Counted from the first letter of the stretch, positions 1 to 9,286 are shown. The stretch: DNA of 64,000 nt from Exiguobacterium aurantiacum (GCF_001766415.1 NZ_MKXO01000001.1:248001-312000); one strand, 5' to 3'. Program-made: numbers and translations. Notes: generated by a model from the letters alone, not told the origin.

Positions 1-368
1 TGTTGGCGATTTGTCGTCAGCCGGGGAATGAACGACGCCTGGACCGGACGGGCGAACCCGTCTAAGAAAGCGATTAGTACGACAAGACCGAGGACGTAGA
101 CCGATTCCGTCTGAATCACCGCAAGAAGTAGGATTGTTTTCAGTAATTGCGTGACGAGTAGCGTCTGACCGAGCGTGAACCGAGATAGGACGCGGGCAAA
201 GAACAGACTGCTCACGGTCATGCCGATCGTGACGGCAATCGGGAAACTAGCCGCTGCGAGGGCGGAACCGCTCTGTTGATACAATAAGGCGATCAAGGCG
301 ACGATATAGAGCACGTCACCGATGTTGGCCAGCCATTGACTGACCAAGAGCTTGTAAAATGACTTCAT
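1..368 (-). CDS. MFS-type transporter, N-terminal part (cut by window edge)
   Basis: Reading the minus strand from an ATG at 368 gives at least 122 residues with no stop before the window edge. The translation begins MKSFYKLLVSQWLANIGD and continues with alternating hydrophobic segments, including the loop FARPVQASFIPRL between helices. This SQ.(L/I)..(I/L)G(D/S) opening and the short charged loops are typical of the drug-type major facilitator family (about 400 residues, 12 helices), of which roughly the first four helices are present. A GGGGGAGA ribosome binding site lies 6 bases before the ATG. Substrate cannot be told. It is divergent from the acetyltransferase at 516. Confidence 0.75.
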   Translation of the reverse strand, partial: MKSFYKLLVSQWLANIGDVLYIVALIALLYQQSGSALAAASFPIAVTIGMTVSSLFFARVLSRFTLGQTLLVTQLLKTILLLAVIQTESVYVLGLVVLIAFLDGFARPVQASFIPRLTTNRQ

Positions 369-437
369 CACAAATCTCCCCCAGGACTATTCAATTTTGG
401 ATGGGATGGATGAAGCCAGATTACATATTTTCACCGC

Positions 438-466
438 TTTCAAATTATTTACAGATAGCTTACAAT
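438..466 (+). promoter_or_regulatory. Candidate sigma-A promoter of the acetyltransferase gene
   Basis: TTTCAA at 438-443 and TACAAT at 461-466 are separated by 17 bases and lie about 50 bases before the acetyltransferase start. The match is moderate, and the surrounding stretch is AT-rich compared with the genes. Confidence 0.4.
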
Positions 467-515
467 AAATCATCAGTGAACACAATAAATGGGAGATGGA
501 TGGGGGGACGGTAAC

Positions 516-1064
516 ATGTTGGCTTATAACATCGATGAAAAATTACAGCTACGGATGTTCACCGTTGACGACGCAGAGGCGTTGTTCGAACTGACGATGG
601 CATCGAAGCCGTATCTTCGCGAGTGGCTCGGTTGGCTCGATTATACGGAGACGGTCGAGGATTCGCGGCAAAACATCGAAGGGCGAATCAAAGGATTGAT
701 TGAGACGGGTGGGTATCCGAAATCGTTCGCGATTCTGTATCAAGGCAAGCTCGCCGGGACGATCGGCTTCAACGATATCGATCGTGGCATCAAGTGCGGG
801 ACGGTCGGCTATTGGCTCGGCCAAGACTTTCAAGGGCATGGCATCATGAGCCAAGCACTTGAAACGATCATCGAGTACGGATTTAAGGAACTCCGCTTAC
901 ATAAGATTGAGATCCGTGTCGCGACCGGGAACGTGAAGAGCCGGGCGCTGCCGGAACGGCTCGGCTTCAAACAAGAAGGCGTGCTTCGAGACGCCGAATG
1001 GCTGTACGACCGGTACGTCGACCATGTCGTCTACGGGTTACTAGAAGATGAATGGGCCCATTGA
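516..1064 (+). CDS. GNAT-family N-acetyltransferase (RimJ/RimL type)
   Basis: A 182-residue protein with the RimJ/RimL-type acetyltransferase fold, which moves an acetyl group from acetyl-CoA to an amino group, in several relatives a ribosomal protein N-terminus. The acetyl-CoA loop is seen as QGHGIMSQALE around residue 115, and the C-terminal half carries N.KSRALPERLGFKQEGVLRD, the usual pattern of this subfamily. The start at 516 is preferred over an ATG at 489 because GGGGGG at 502-507 is correctly spaced from it and the family N-terminus (LQLRMFTVDDAEALF) follows soon after. Monocistronic, closed by a hairpin shared with the convergent recombinase gene. The target substrate is unknown. 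Confidence 0.85.
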   Translation: MLAYNIDEKLQLRMFTVDDAEALFELTMASKPYLREWLGWLDYTETVEDSRQNIEGRIKGLIETGGYPKSFAILYQGKLAGTIGFNDIDRGIKCGTVGYWLGQDFQGHGIMSQALETIIEYGFKELRLHKIEIRVATGNVKSRALPERLGFKQEGVLRDAEWLYDRYVDHVVYGLLEDEWAH

Positions 1065-1074
1065 TCGACAAAGC

Positions 1075-1105
1075 AAAACCCGTCCTCGGAAAAGGGCGGG
1101 TTTTA
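1075..1105. terminator. Bidirectional intrinsic terminator
   Basis: AAAACCCGTCC pairs with GGGCGGGTTTT (one G-T pair) around a short loop. It has T-runs on both strands and lies between the convergent acetyltransferase and recombinase genes. Confidence 0.75.
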
Positions 1106-2098
1106 GTTCGTCACATTTTCACCGAACAGCTCGGCACCGAACTCGGCATACGCCTGCTCATAACGGCGGAGCGACGACTCTTTATGCATGCACGTCACGT
1201 TCATCCGCTCGAGAGAGGTCATGTCGGTCGCATACGTCTTCAAGACATGGGCGTTCCGGAGCATCGACGGGGTGACCGAGCGGGTGACGCCGCTGCGCTC
1301 GTTCAACTGGCGCATCATCTTCGTGATCATGACGATCGTCAGCTGTTTCGGCTGATTCTTGGCGTACACCCAGCGGAACGTCATCCGGGCAAAGTCGAAC
1401 GAGACGAAGACGGGATCTTCCGAGTACCAGCGCGGGCGCACCGGTGTCGGGATGTCAGCGAGATAGTTCATGAGGAGTGATTGGTCCTCAGGCGTCAGCT
1501 TCAGCGTGAATTTGTTACCGAGCCGGTCATAGACATCGAACTCGTAGCTCGCCAAGTGTAGGTCGTTCATTTTCAGACGGATGATATGATGGACGCGCAA
1601 ACCGTATTTGTAGAACAGTGTGACGATGAGCGCGTTGCGGTTGACGAGGTACGGATGGGCCTGAAGCTGGTTCTCGCTCAATCCCCGCGGCGACCGGATC
1701 GTCCGGACGAGCTTGTCGAACTCGGACTGTAACGCGATTTGGTCGATGGTGAGCGTGTGCGCCGGTTGCGAATAGGCGAGCATCTTTTTGCGGAGCGGGT
1801 TCAAAAACTGGGTCAAGCTGTTGATCACGGTGACGATGCGGGCGACCGTCGCCTGTTGGTACTGTTTCTCTTCGATCAAAAAATCGTTGATGAACGTCTT
1901 CCATGACTCGAGCGGGACGGCGAGCCATTCCTCGGGGGTGACGAGTTCGACGTTATGGTCGCTGAAGTATTTGTGCACGTCGATCAAGTCGTAGCGATAG
2001 CGTTTCAGCGTCGATGGCTGGCGGCCGCTCGCACCGAGATGATATAAATACGTTTCGATATACTCGGGGAGCGAGTACTCTTTTCTGCGTTTCGTCAT
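1103..2098 (-). CDS. Tyrosine recombinase-like protein, catalytic set incomplete
   Basis: A 331-residue protein with the two-part layout of XerC/XerD-type recombinases: an N-terminal SAM-like core-binding domain (about residues 10-105) and a C-terminal catalytic domain. Catalytic Arg168 (in KYGLR), a candidate beta-hairpin Lys196, Arg281 (in MLRN), His305 (in CMHK) and the nucleophile candidate Tyr313 (in RRYEQ) are all in order. The first His of the HxxR motif is replaced by Ser278, so activity may be altered. The start at 2098 is chosen over one 54 bases upstream because GAGGG lies about 8 bases ahead of it. No attachment sites, excisionase or phage genes are adjacent, so this looks like a resident orphan recombinase, not an element integrase. 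Convergent with the acetyltransferase and divergent from hflX. Confidence 0.75.
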   Translation of the reverse strand: MTKRRKEYSLPEYIETYLYHLGASGRQPSTLKRYRYDLIDVHKYFSDHNVELVTPEEWLAVPLESWKTFINDFLIEEKQYQQATVARIVTVINSLTQFLNPLRKKMLAYSQPAHTLTIDQIALQSEFDKLVRTIRSPRGLSENQLQAHPYLVNRNALIVTLFYKYGLRVHHIIRLKMNDLHLASYEFDVYDRLGNKFTLKLTPEDQSLLMNYLADIPTPVRPRWYSEDPVFVSFDFARMTFRWVYAKNQPKQLTIVMITKMMRQLNERSGVTRSVTPSMLRNAHVLKTYATDMTSLERMNVTCMHKESSLRRYEQAYAEFGAELFGENVTN

Positions 2099-2202
2099 GG
2101 GACGTCCCTCCTTCTCTTCATATCGTACCACAAACGGACGTTCTCCATTCATGGATTCGTGGTAAGATGAAGGATGAGACTTATTAGGAATGAGGGATGT
2201 AT

Positions 2203-3447
2203 ATGGAACGAGAGAAAGTGATTATCGTCGGGTGTCAGCTACCGACCGTCGACGATTGGACATATGAACAATCGATGGGTGAACTCGTCGAGTTGGTCGA
2301 TACAGCAAAAGGTGAGGTCGTCGCAAGACTCGACCAGAAACGGCAACAAGTCGACCGCCGGACGTTTATCGGGAAAGGGAAAGTCGAGGAGCTCGCCGTG
2401 CTCATCGAACAGTTCGAGCCGGATATTGTCATCTTCAACGCTGAGCTGTCACCGGCCCAATCGAAAAACATTCGGATCTCGTTGAACGACCCGGACGAGA
2501 TGAAATTGATCGACCGGACGCAACTCATCTTGGACATCTTCGCCGGACGGGCCCAGTCGAAGGAAGGGAAGCTCCAAGTCGAGCTCGCCCAGATGAACTA
2601 CTTGCTCCCACGCCTGATCGGGCAAGGCACACAGTTGTCACGACTCGGAGGCGGGATCGGGACGCGTGGACCGGGTGAGACGAAACTTGAAAGTGACCGT
2701 CGTCATATCAAGCGCCGCATCGATGAGATCAAGAAGCAACTTGAAGGCACGGTCGCGCACCGTGACCGCTACCGTGTGCGCCGGAAAGAGAACCGTGTGT
2801 TCCAAGTCGCGCTCGTCGGTTACACGAACGCCGGCAAGTCGACGATTTTCAACCGTCTGACCGATGCTGACACGTACGAACAGGACGAACTGTTCGCGAC
2901 GCTCGACCCGCTCACGCGTGAGCTCGAACTGCCGCGCGGCGGGAAAGTGCTGATCACCGACACGGTCGGGTTCATCCGCGACTTGCCAACGAAACTCGTC
3001 GCCGCGTTCCGCTCGACGCTTGAAGAAGTGCTCGGAGCCGATCTCGTGCTTCATGTCATCGACGCGTCGAACCCGCACTACATGAACCAAATCGATACGA
3101 CCAATTCGGTCTTGTCTGATCTCGGTGCGAGTGAGTTGCCGCAGCTCGAAGTGTACAACAAGAAAGATCGCTTGACGGCTGACTTCGTCGGTGGACCGCT
3201 CGTCATCTCGGCGCTCGACTCGGCCGATATCGAGACGCTCATCGGCGCGATCGAGGACAAGATTTCGGACGTGTTGACGAAAGTGCACGTCGTCTTGCCG
3301 GTCAGCTCGTTCGAACATTACCATCCGGCCAAAGATTCGATGTACCGGCTCGAGGAGAACTTCCTTGACGACGGCTCGGTCGAACTTGTCGGTTATATGA
3401 GAGAAGACACGCGTCTATATGCGACGCTGAAACCATTTGAGGTGTGA
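2203..3447 (+). CDS. hflX: Ribosome-associated GTPase HflX
   Basis: A 414-residue GTPase that in other bacteria binds the 50S subunit and rescues or splits stalled ribosomes under stress. The N-terminal HflX domain (about 1-190) contains the glycine-rich SRLGGGIGTRGPGETKLE signature, followed by an Obg-like G domain: G1 GYTNAGKST near residue 205, G3 DTVGF and G4 NKKD. ATG 2203 is preferred to ATG 2197 because GAGGG at 2192-2196 abuts the latter. Equivalent to B. subtilis YnbA. It runs directly into the PLP-enzyme gene and glnRA in the same order as in Bacillus. Confidence 0.95.
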   Translation: MEREKVIIVGCQLPTVDDWTYEQSMGELVELVDTAKGEVVARLDQKRQQVDRRTFIGKGKVEELAVLIEQFEPDIVIFNAELSPAQSKNIRISLNDPDEMKLIDRTQLILDIFAGRAQSKEGKLQVELAQMNYLLPRLIGQGTQLSRLGGGIGTRGPGETKLESDRRHIKRRIDEIKKQLEGTVAHRDRYRVRRKENRVFQVALVGYTNAGKSTIFNRLTDADTYEQDELFATLDPLTRELELPRGGKVLITDTVGFIRDLPTKLVAAFRSTLEEVLGADLVLHVIDASNPHYMNQIDTTNSVLSDLGASELPQLEVYNKKDRLTADFVGGPLVISALDSADIETLIGAIEDKISDVLTKVHVVLPVSSFEHYHPAKDSMYRLEENFLDDGSVELVGYMREDTRLYATLKPFEV

Positions 3448-3450
3448 ATG

Positions 3451-4746
3451 ATGTGGCAAGAAAAGATTGAGCATTACGATGAACTCGCCCCGTTCGTCAA
3501 GCAAGCGGAACAACGGGTGAAACCTTATTTTGAAGCGATCGAGGAAACGGCGGAGTTCAACCAATACCGTGTCCTCGAATCGTTCAAGAAGCATAAAGTG
3601 TCGGACTTTCATTTCAATCCGACGACCGGGTACGGCTATGACGATATCGGGCGCGACACGCTCGAGTCGATCTATGCGGACGTGTTCGGGGCCGAACTCG
3701 CCCTCTGTCGTCCGCAAATCATCTCGGGGACACACGCGATCGGGATTGCCTTGTTCGGTGTGTTGTTACCGGGAGATGAACTCTTGTATATCACGGGTAA
3801 ACCGTACGATACGCTCGAAGAGATCGTCGGCATCCGTGGCGACGGCCGCGGTTCATTGAAAGAACTCGGTGTCGGCTACGATACGGTCGAGTTGAAAGAC
3901 GATCAAATCGATGTCGCGGCTGCGATCGAACGGATCCGCCCCGAGACGAAGCTCGTCGGCATCCAACGTTCGAAAGGGTACGCCAATCGACGCAGCATCC
4001 CGGTGCGTGAAATCGGCGAGGCGATCGCGGCGATCAAAGCAGCGCACCCGCACGTGTTCGTCTTCGTCGACAACTGCTACGGCGAATTTGTCGAGACGAT
4101 TGAGCCGACACATGTCGGGGCCGACCTCATGGCCGGTTCGCTCATTAAAAACCCGGGCGGTGGCTTGGCGAAGACGGGTGGCTATATCGCCGGGACGAAA
4201 GCATTGATCGAACGATGCTCGTTCCGGATGACGACGCCAGGCATCGGCAGCGAGGCCGGTCCGTCGCTCTATTCGCTGCAGGAGATGTATCAAGGCTTTT
4301 ATATGGCGCCGCACACGGTCGCCCAAGCGTTGAAAGGGGCCCATTTGACGGCGAGCCTGCTCGGCTTGCTCGGCTTCGAGACCGATCCGCATTATACGTC
4401 ACGGCGGACCGATTTGATTCAATCGGTCACGTTCCGCGACCGCGACAAGATGATCGCGTTCTGTCAGAGCATCCAGATGGCGTCCCCGGTCAACGCCCAC
4501 GCGCTGCCGGTACCGGCCTATATGCCAGGCTATGAGGACGACGTCATCATGGCGGCCGGGACGTTCATCCAAGGCTCGTCGATCGAACTTTCAGCGGACG
4601 GACCACTCCGGGCGCCGTACACGGCATACGTCCAAGGTGGCTTGACCTATGCACACGTGAAAGTCGCGTTAATGCTCGCCTTGAGCCAATTGCGGACGAA
4701 AGGGCTCGTCACATTTGACCGTGAAAATTCAACTCAAACGTTGTAA
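3451..4746 (+). CDS. Methionine gamma-lyase-like PLP enzyme (YnbB family)
   Basis: A 431-residue fold-type I pyridoxal-phosphate protein of the family often labelled aluminium-resistance or methionine gamma-lyase family protein. The cofactor lysine is expected in SLIKNPGGG near residue 230, preceded by the aspartate of FVDNCYGEF. The phosphate-contact loop is RPQIISGTHAIG. The reaction has not been established for the family; C-S lyase activity is inferred from homology. Two adjacent ATGs (3448, 3451) are possible; GAGGTG at 3438-3443 fits 3451 better. It starts almost immediately after the hflX stop, so the two are probably co-transcribed, as ynbA-ynbB in B. subtilis. Confidence 0.9.
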   Translation: MWQEKIEHYDELAPFVKQAEQRVKPYFEAIEETAEFNQYRVLESFKKHKVSDFHFNPTTGYGYDDIGRDTLESIYADVFGAELALCRPQIISGTHAIGIALFGVLLPGDELLYITGKPYDTLEEIVGIRGDGRGSLKELGVGYDTVELKDDQIDVAAAIERIRPETKLVGIQRSKGYANRRSIPVREIGEAIAAIKAAHPHVFVFVDNCYGEFVETIEPTHVGADLMAGSLIKNPGGGLAKTGGYIAGTKALIERCSFRMTTPGIGSEAGPSLYSLQEMYQGFYMAPHTVAQALKGAHLTASLLGLLGFETDPHYTSRRTDLIQSVTFRDRDKMIAFCQSIQMASPVNAHALPVPAYMPGYEDDVIMAAGTFIQGSSIELSADGPLRAPYTAYVQGGLTYAHVKVALMLALSQLRTKGLVTFDRENSTQTL

Positions 4747-4757
4747 CCGAAATGTCA

Positions 4758-4774
4758 TGTTAACTTTCTTAACA
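4758..4774 (+). promoter_or_regulatory. GlnR operator upstream of glnRA
   Basis: TGTTAACTTTCTTAACA matches the GlnR/TnrA consensus TGTNA-N7-TNACA at every fixed position and is a true dyad. It ends 4 bases before the -35 element, the same placement as the upstream glnRA operator of B. subtilis. Confidence 0.9.
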
Positions 4775-4778
4775 TCTA

Positions 4779-4807
4779 TTGACAGGAAAGTTGTCATGTA
4801 TTATTCT
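4779..4807 (+). promoter_or_regulatory. Sigma-A promoter of glnRA
   Basis: TTGACA at 4779-4784, a 17-base spacer and TATTCT at 4802-4807. The spacer carries TGTCA (4792-4796), and TCACA follows at 4807-4811. This is a GlnR-like half-site pair with 10 rather than 7 bases between, which could be a degenerate second operator. Confidence 0.85.
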
Positions 4808-4839
4808 CACATTGTGAGACAGAAAAGGAGGGGTAAGGG

Positions 4840-5244
4840 ATGGCCGATCAATTTCGTCGCTCCAACCCGTTGTTTCCGATTGGGATCGTCCAAGATCTGA
4901 CGCAACTGACAGGCAGGCAGATTCGATATTACGAAGAACAGGGTCTGGTTTCGCCTAGTCGGACGGAATCGAAACGACGACTTTATTCCTTTAATGATGT
5001 CGAACGTTTGCTCGCAATCAAAGATTTCATTGACCAAGGCTTCAACTTGGCGGCGATTCGCCATATGCTCGACAACGACGGTGCCAAAGAGACAGAACAA
5101 TCTGCTTCTGCGGCTCCGCCAAGCGAACCGCCAAAGATTTCCGAGAAAGAGTTACATCAATTATTGAAAACACAGCTTCAAGAAGCTGGTCGTTTCAATA
5201 AAACGTCGCTCATCCAAGGAGAGTTGTCACGTTTTTATCGATGA
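4840..5244 (+). CDS. glnR: GlnR, MerR-family repressor of nitrogen genes
   Basis: A 134-residue MerR-type winged-helix regulator. The DNA-binding region is at residues 10-75 (RQIRYYEEQGLVSPSRTESK), and the C-terminal tail ends in KTSLIQGELSRFYR. In Bacillus this tail is the auto-inhibitory segment that senses feedback-inhibited glutamine synthetase and lets GlnR bind DNA in nitrogen excess. The tail is intact here, so the same control is expected. AGGAGGGG precedes the ATG. It forms an operon with glnA 45 bases downstream, under a promoter with a perfect GlnR box. Confidence 0.96.
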   Translation: MADQFRRSNPLFPIGIVQDLTQLTGRQIRYYEEQGLVSPSRTESKRRLYSFNDVERLLAIKDFIDQGFNLAAIRHMLDNDGAKETEQSASAAPPSEPPKISEKELHQLLKTQLQEAGRFNKTSLIQGELSRFYR

Positions 5245-5289
5245 CGCCAGTACACAAACCATTACACAATGTGAGAGGGGACTTTTACC

Positions 5290-6630
5290 ATGGCCAGAAA
5301 AACGTTCACAAAAGAAGACATCAAACGGATCGCACAAGAAGAGGACGTACGCTTTATTCGTCTTCAATTCACGGATATCCTCGGTACGATTAAAAACGTC
5401 GAGGTGCCGATCAGCCAATTGGACAAAGCACTTGATAACAAGATGATGTTCGATGGCTCTTCAATCGAAGGGTTCGTACGCATCGAGGAATCAGACATGT
5501 ACCTCTATCCAGACCTTAACACGTGGGTTGTCTTCCCATGGACAGACGGCAGCGGTAAAGTCGCTCGCTTAATTTGTGATATTTATAATCCGGACGGCAC
5601 GCCGTTCAGCGGTGACCCGCGCGGTATTTTGAAACGCAACCTCGAGCACATGCAAAAGCTCGGCTTCACAGCGTTCAACGTCGGACCAGAGCCAGAATTC
5701 TTCCTCTTCAAGAAAGACTTGAACGGACAGCCGACACTCGAATTGAACGACCAAGGCGGTTACTTCGACTTGGCACCGGTCGATTCTGGTGAGAACTGCC
5801 GTAAAGAAATCGTCATCGAGCTCGAAAACATGGGCTTCGAGATCGAAGCGTCACACCACGAAGTCGCACCAGGACAGCATGAGATCGACTTCAAATACGC
5901 GGATGCGGTAACGACTGCCGACAACATCCAAACGTTCAAACTCGTCGTCAAGACGATCGCGGCGAAGTATGGTCTTCACGCGACGTTCATGCCGAAACCA
6001 CTCTATGGTGTCAACGGTTCAGGGATGCATGCGAACATGTCACTCTTTAAAGGCGACACGAACGTGTTCTACGACCCGAACGGTGACATGGAGCTCTCGG
6101 ATACGGCACGCGCCTTCACAGCTGGTATCCTCGAGCACGCACGTGCGTTCACGGCGATCTGTAACCCAACGGTCAACTCGTACAAGCGTCTCGTGCCTGG
6201 ATACGAAGCACCATGCTACGTCGCATGGAGCGCTCGTAACCGTTCACCGCTCGTCCGTGTACCGGCTGCCCGCGGCCTCTCGACACGTATCGAAGTACGT
6301 TCGGTCGACCCGGCGGCGAACCCGTACCTCGCGCTCTCGGCCCTCTTGGCTTCTGGTCTTGACGGCATCGAGAAAGATTTGAAAGCACCGAAACCGATCG
6401 ACAGCAACATCTACGTGATGGACAAGCCAGAGCGTGTTGCGAACGGCATCGACGATCTTCCGGCGACACTCTTCGACGCACTCGAAGTACTCCGCGCCGA
6501 CAAAATCGTCATGGATTCGCTCGGTGACCACATCGGCGAACACTTCCTCGAGTTGAAAGAGATCGAGTGGGACATGTTCCGCACGCAAGTGACGGAGTGG
6601 GAACGCGATCAGTACATGACGCTCTACTAA
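5290..6630 (+). CDS. glnA: Glutamine synthetase, type I-alpha
   Basis: A 446-residue glutamine synthetase making glutamine from glutamate, ammonia and ATP. The length is that of the B. subtilis GSI-alpha enzyme (444), which lacks the adenylylation loop and is regulated by feedback inhibition. Recognisable features are the beta-grasp N-terminus ending [11 protein letters not shown], the metal-binding GPEPEFFLF and [14 protein letters not shown] segments, [11 protein letters not shown], and NRSPLVRVP. Feedback-inhibited enzyme is the expected partner of GlnR. It is followed by two successive hairpin terminators. Confidence 0.98.
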   Translation: MARKTFTKEDIKRIAQEEDVRFIRLQFTDILGTIKNVEVPISQLDKALDNKMMFDGSSIEGFVRIEESDMYLYPDLNTWVVFPWTDGSGKVARLICDIYNPDGTPFSGDPRGILKRNLEHMQKLGFTAFNVGPEPEFFLFKKDLNGQPTLELNDQGGYFDLAPVDSGENCRKEIVIELENMGFEIEASHHEVAPGQHEIDFKYADAVTTADNIQTFKLVVKTIAAKYGLHATFMPKPLYGVNGSGMHANMSLFKGDTNVFYDPNGDMELSDTARAFTAGILEHARAFTAICNPTVNSYKRLVPGYEAPCYVAWSARNRSPLVRVPAARGLSTRIEVRSVDPAANPYLALSALLASGLDGIEKDLKAPKPIDSNIYVMDKPERVANGIDDLPATLFDALEVLRADKIVMDSLGDHIGEHFLELKEIEWDMFRTQVTEWERDQYMTLY

Positions 6631-6644
6631 GTCGAATGAACTTG

Positions 6645-6686
6645 AAAAAACGCTCGATCCAGTTTCTTGGATCGGGCGTTTTTTTA
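6645..6686 (+). terminator. Terminator of glnRA
   Basis: An 11-bp stem, CGCTCGATCCA with TGGATCGGGCG (one G-T pair), followed by seven T residues, 14 bases after the glnA stop. Confidence 0.9.
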
Positions 6687-6688
6687 GT

Positions 6689-6730
6689 CAAAACAAGCGA
6701 CCACTCGAAATTGAGTGGTCGCTTGTTTTG
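6689..6730. terminator. Perfect 18-bp hairpin between convergent operons
   Basis: An 18-base arm (6689-6706) is followed by a 6-base loop and its exact complement (6713-6730). The ends are CAAAA and TTTTG, so it can terminate the DUF2227 transcript on the minus strand and back up the glnA terminator on the plus strand. Confidence 0.85.
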
Positions 6731-6733
6731 CGA

Positions 6734-7174
6734 TTAGAACGCACGCTTGAAAAATGTGGACGCGTAGTCGAGCGCCGTATGGAGCGTCGTCGCGAACACG
6801 AGACCGAGGAAGAACGGGATGCCGTTCAAGTCGAGCCACGTCTTCACAGCCGCTTCATACGGAGTGAACGTAAGGATGAGCGCGAGCGGGAAGCCAAGGT
6901 AGATGACACGAATGAGATCGCTCAACACCGGCAAGTGCGACAGCGGAGACCGGTGCGGCATCAGCTTCACGTAAGGGAGCCAAAAGCCACGCAGCGGTCC
7001 CCACCGATAGTATGCATCCGATTTCAAATCGAGGTCCGGGGAGAGCCAGAACGTCCCGATAAGCGCACCGAGGAAAAGGGTAGTCGGGATATCGACATCA
7101 ATAAAAGGCGTGGCAATCGCTAAAGCACCGATTGCCACGAGGTTCGTACGCGTATGTGTCTTGCCGCTAGCCAT
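6734..7174 (-). CDS. DUF2227 putative metal-binding membrane protein
   Basis: A 146-residue protein of the DUF2227 type. The conserved polar residues are visible: GKTHTRTN at the N-terminus, LSPDLDLKSDAYYRWGPLRGFWLPY in pieces around residues 44-67, and PHRSPLSHLP around 73-82. These His/Asp clusters suggest metal binding. Three or four hydrophobic segments alternate with them. Its ATG overlaps the lexA stop codon (TAATG), so translation is probably coupled to lexA and the gene should be induced with the SOS response. The function of the family is not known; a DNA-damage or metal-linked membrane role is only an inference from this position. Confidence 0.85.
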   Translation of the reverse strand: MASGKTHTRTNLVAIGALAIATPFIDVDIPTTLFLGALIGTFWLSPDLDLKSDAYYRWGPLRGFWLPYVKLMPHRSPLSHLPVLSDLIRVIYLGFPLALILTFTPYEAAVKTWLDLNGIPFFLGLVFATTLHTALDYASTFFKRAF

Positions 7175-7794
7175 TAATGGATCGTCCGGTATACACCGAT
7201 GACCTTCCCTAAAATGGATACGTTATCGAAATACATCGCCTCAAGTTCATCGTTCTCCGGCTGGAGTCGGACTTTCGACGCCTCTTTGTAGATCCGTTTG
7301 ACGGTCGCCTCACCCTCGTCCGTCATCGCGACGACAATCTCTCCATTGTCTGCCGTGTTCTGTTGTCTCACGAGTACGCGGTCTCCGTCGAGGATTCCGG
7401 CGTTGATCATCGAATCGCCAGAGACGGAGAGCATATACACGTTATCCGAACCGACGATATGGGCCGGGAGCGGGAAGTGTTCTTCCACGTTCTCGATCGC
7501 CGTGATCGGTGTTCCGGCCGTAACTTTCCCGATGACCGGGACGTACATGACCGTCTCACGCTCCTCGATAGACGGGGCGTCCTCGCTCAACACTTCGAGC
7601 GCACGCGGTTTTGTCTTATCGCGCCGAATCAATCCACGTTTTTCAAGACGGTCCAAGTGACCGTGCACGGTCGAGCTCGATGCGAGACCGACGGCTTCAC
7701 CAATTTCTCGGACTGACGGCGGATAACCTTTCGTCCGAACTTCAGCTTTTATAAAATCAAGAATCTGTTGCTGTCTTGCTGACATTTTTTTCAA
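7174..7794 (-). CDS. lexA: LexA, SOS-response repressor
   Basis: A 206-residue repressor and self-cleaving protease of the DNA-damage response. The N-terminal winged helix (1-70) contains [20 protein letters not shown]. The cleavage bond is expected at Ala93-Gly94 (VTAGTP), with the Ser128 (SGDSM) and Lys166 (ATVKR) catalytic dyad, so it should respond to RecA filaments. A TTG start at 7794 is used: AGGTG lies about 8 bases ahead and the N-terminus then matches Bacillus LexA. The ATG three codons later is the alternative. Divergent from the yneA-like gene across four LexA boxes, hence auto-regulated. Confidence 0.97.
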   Translation of the reverse strand: MKKMSARQQQILDFIKAEVRTKGYPPSVREIGEAVGLASSSTVHGHLDRLEKRGLIRRDKTKPRALEVLSEDAPSIEERETVMYVPVIGKVTAGTPITAIENVEEHFPLPAHIVGSDNVYMLSVSGDSMINAGILDGDRVLVRQQNTADNGEIVVAMTDEGEATVKRIYKEASKVRLQPENDELEAMYFDNVSILGKVIGVYRTIH

Positions 7795-7880
7795 TGGATT
7801 TCACCTCGTTTATGTCGAATAACCTGCGAACGCATCCTATTCTTTATGGATTTATTTTAACACAAGAACATATGAGCGTA

Positions 7881-7894
7881 CAAACATTCGTTCG
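7881..7894. promoter_or_regulatory. LexA box 1 (lexA promoter side)
   Basis: CAAACATTCGTTCG differs by one base from the Gram-positive SOS box CGAAC-N4-GTTCG. It overlaps a minus-strand TTGTAC that, with TAAAAT 18 bases on, is the likely lexA promoter. Confidence 0.75.
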
Positions 7895-7901
7895 TTTTTT
7901 C

Positions 7902-7931
7902 TTGACCGAACAGAAGTTCTTGTTTTATGAT
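7902..7931 (+). promoter_or_regulatory. Promoter of the yneA-like gene
   Basis: TTGACC at 7902-7907 and TATGAT at 7926-7931 with an 18-base spacer. LexA box 2 sits inside the spacer, giving a direct mechanism for repression. Confidence 0.7.
7907..7920. promoter_or_regulatory. LexA box 2
   Basis: CGAACAGAAGTTCT matches CGAAC-N4-GTTCG except for the last base. It is located between the -35 and -10 of the yneA-like gene. Confidence 0.85.
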
Positions 7932-7944
7932 GAGAACAGATAAA

Positions 7945-7958
7945 CGAACAGACGTTCC
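7945..7958. promoter_or_regulatory. LexA box 3
   Basis: CGAACAGACGTTCC matches the SOS box except for the last base. It lies just downstream of the -10 element. Confidence 0.85.
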
Positions 7959-7960
7959 TA

Positions 7961-7974
7961 AGAACGCATATTCT
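7961..7974. promoter_or_regulatory. LexA box 4 (weaker)
   Basis: AGAACGCATATTCT keeps GAAC-N4 and the TTC half with one changed base per arm. It is placed two bases after box 3 and ends 7 bases before the GGAGG of the yneA-like gene. Confidence 0.5.
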
Positions 7975-7994
7975 CATATTTGGAGGCGGTTCAA

Positions 7995-8949
<955 letters not shown>

Positions 8950-9009
8950 TTCCTGCGCCCTGATTTTGTACAGTAGAACTACAAATTCAGTAGAGAGGGG
9001 GCGAACCTC

Positions 9010-9243
9010 ATGTTAGCACCCGAACAATTGGAGCGGATTAACTTCCTCGCCAACAAGGCAAAGACAGACGGCTTGTCACAACAAGAGATGGATGAGCAAC
9101 AAGCATTGCGTCAACAATATTTGAAAGCGTTCCGTCAATCGTTCAAATCCCAGATGATGGGCATGAAAGTCGTCGATCCGGAAGGCAACGACGTGACACC
9201 AGAAAAACTAAAAGACGAACAGAACCGACACCGTTCTGAATGA
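9010..9243 (+). CDS. DUF896 protein (YnzC/YnaC family)
   Basis: A 77-residue helical protein with the DUF896 pattern: LERINFLANKAKTDGLS.QEMDEQQALRQQYLKAFR. YnzC of B. subtilis folds as a two-helix hairpin; its function is not established. It is the last gene of the SOS operon, preceded by a GAGAGGGGG ribosome site and followed by a strong hairpin terminator. Confidence 0.93.
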   Translation: MLAPEQLERINFLANKAKTDGLSQQEMDEQQALRQQYLKAFRQSFKSQMMGMKVVDPEGNDVTPEKLKDEQNRHRSE

Positions 9244-9249
9244 ACTCGA

Positions 9250-9286
9250 ATGCACATCCTATTTCGTATAGGATGTGCATGTTTGT
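9250..9286 (+). terminator. Terminator of the SOS operon
   Basis: A 13-bp perfect stem (ATGCACATCCTAT with its complement at 9268-9280) and a short T-rich tail. Confidence 0.85.

Noticed and set aside
1103-2152. Integrated phage or genomic island around the tyrosine recombinase
   Set aside because: No direct repeats, tRNA target, excisionase or phage genes nearby, and the flanking order is core genome.
7865-7878. Fifth LexA box (AGAACATATGAGCG)
   Set aside because: Second arm has two mismatches to GTTCG; kept only as a weak half-site.
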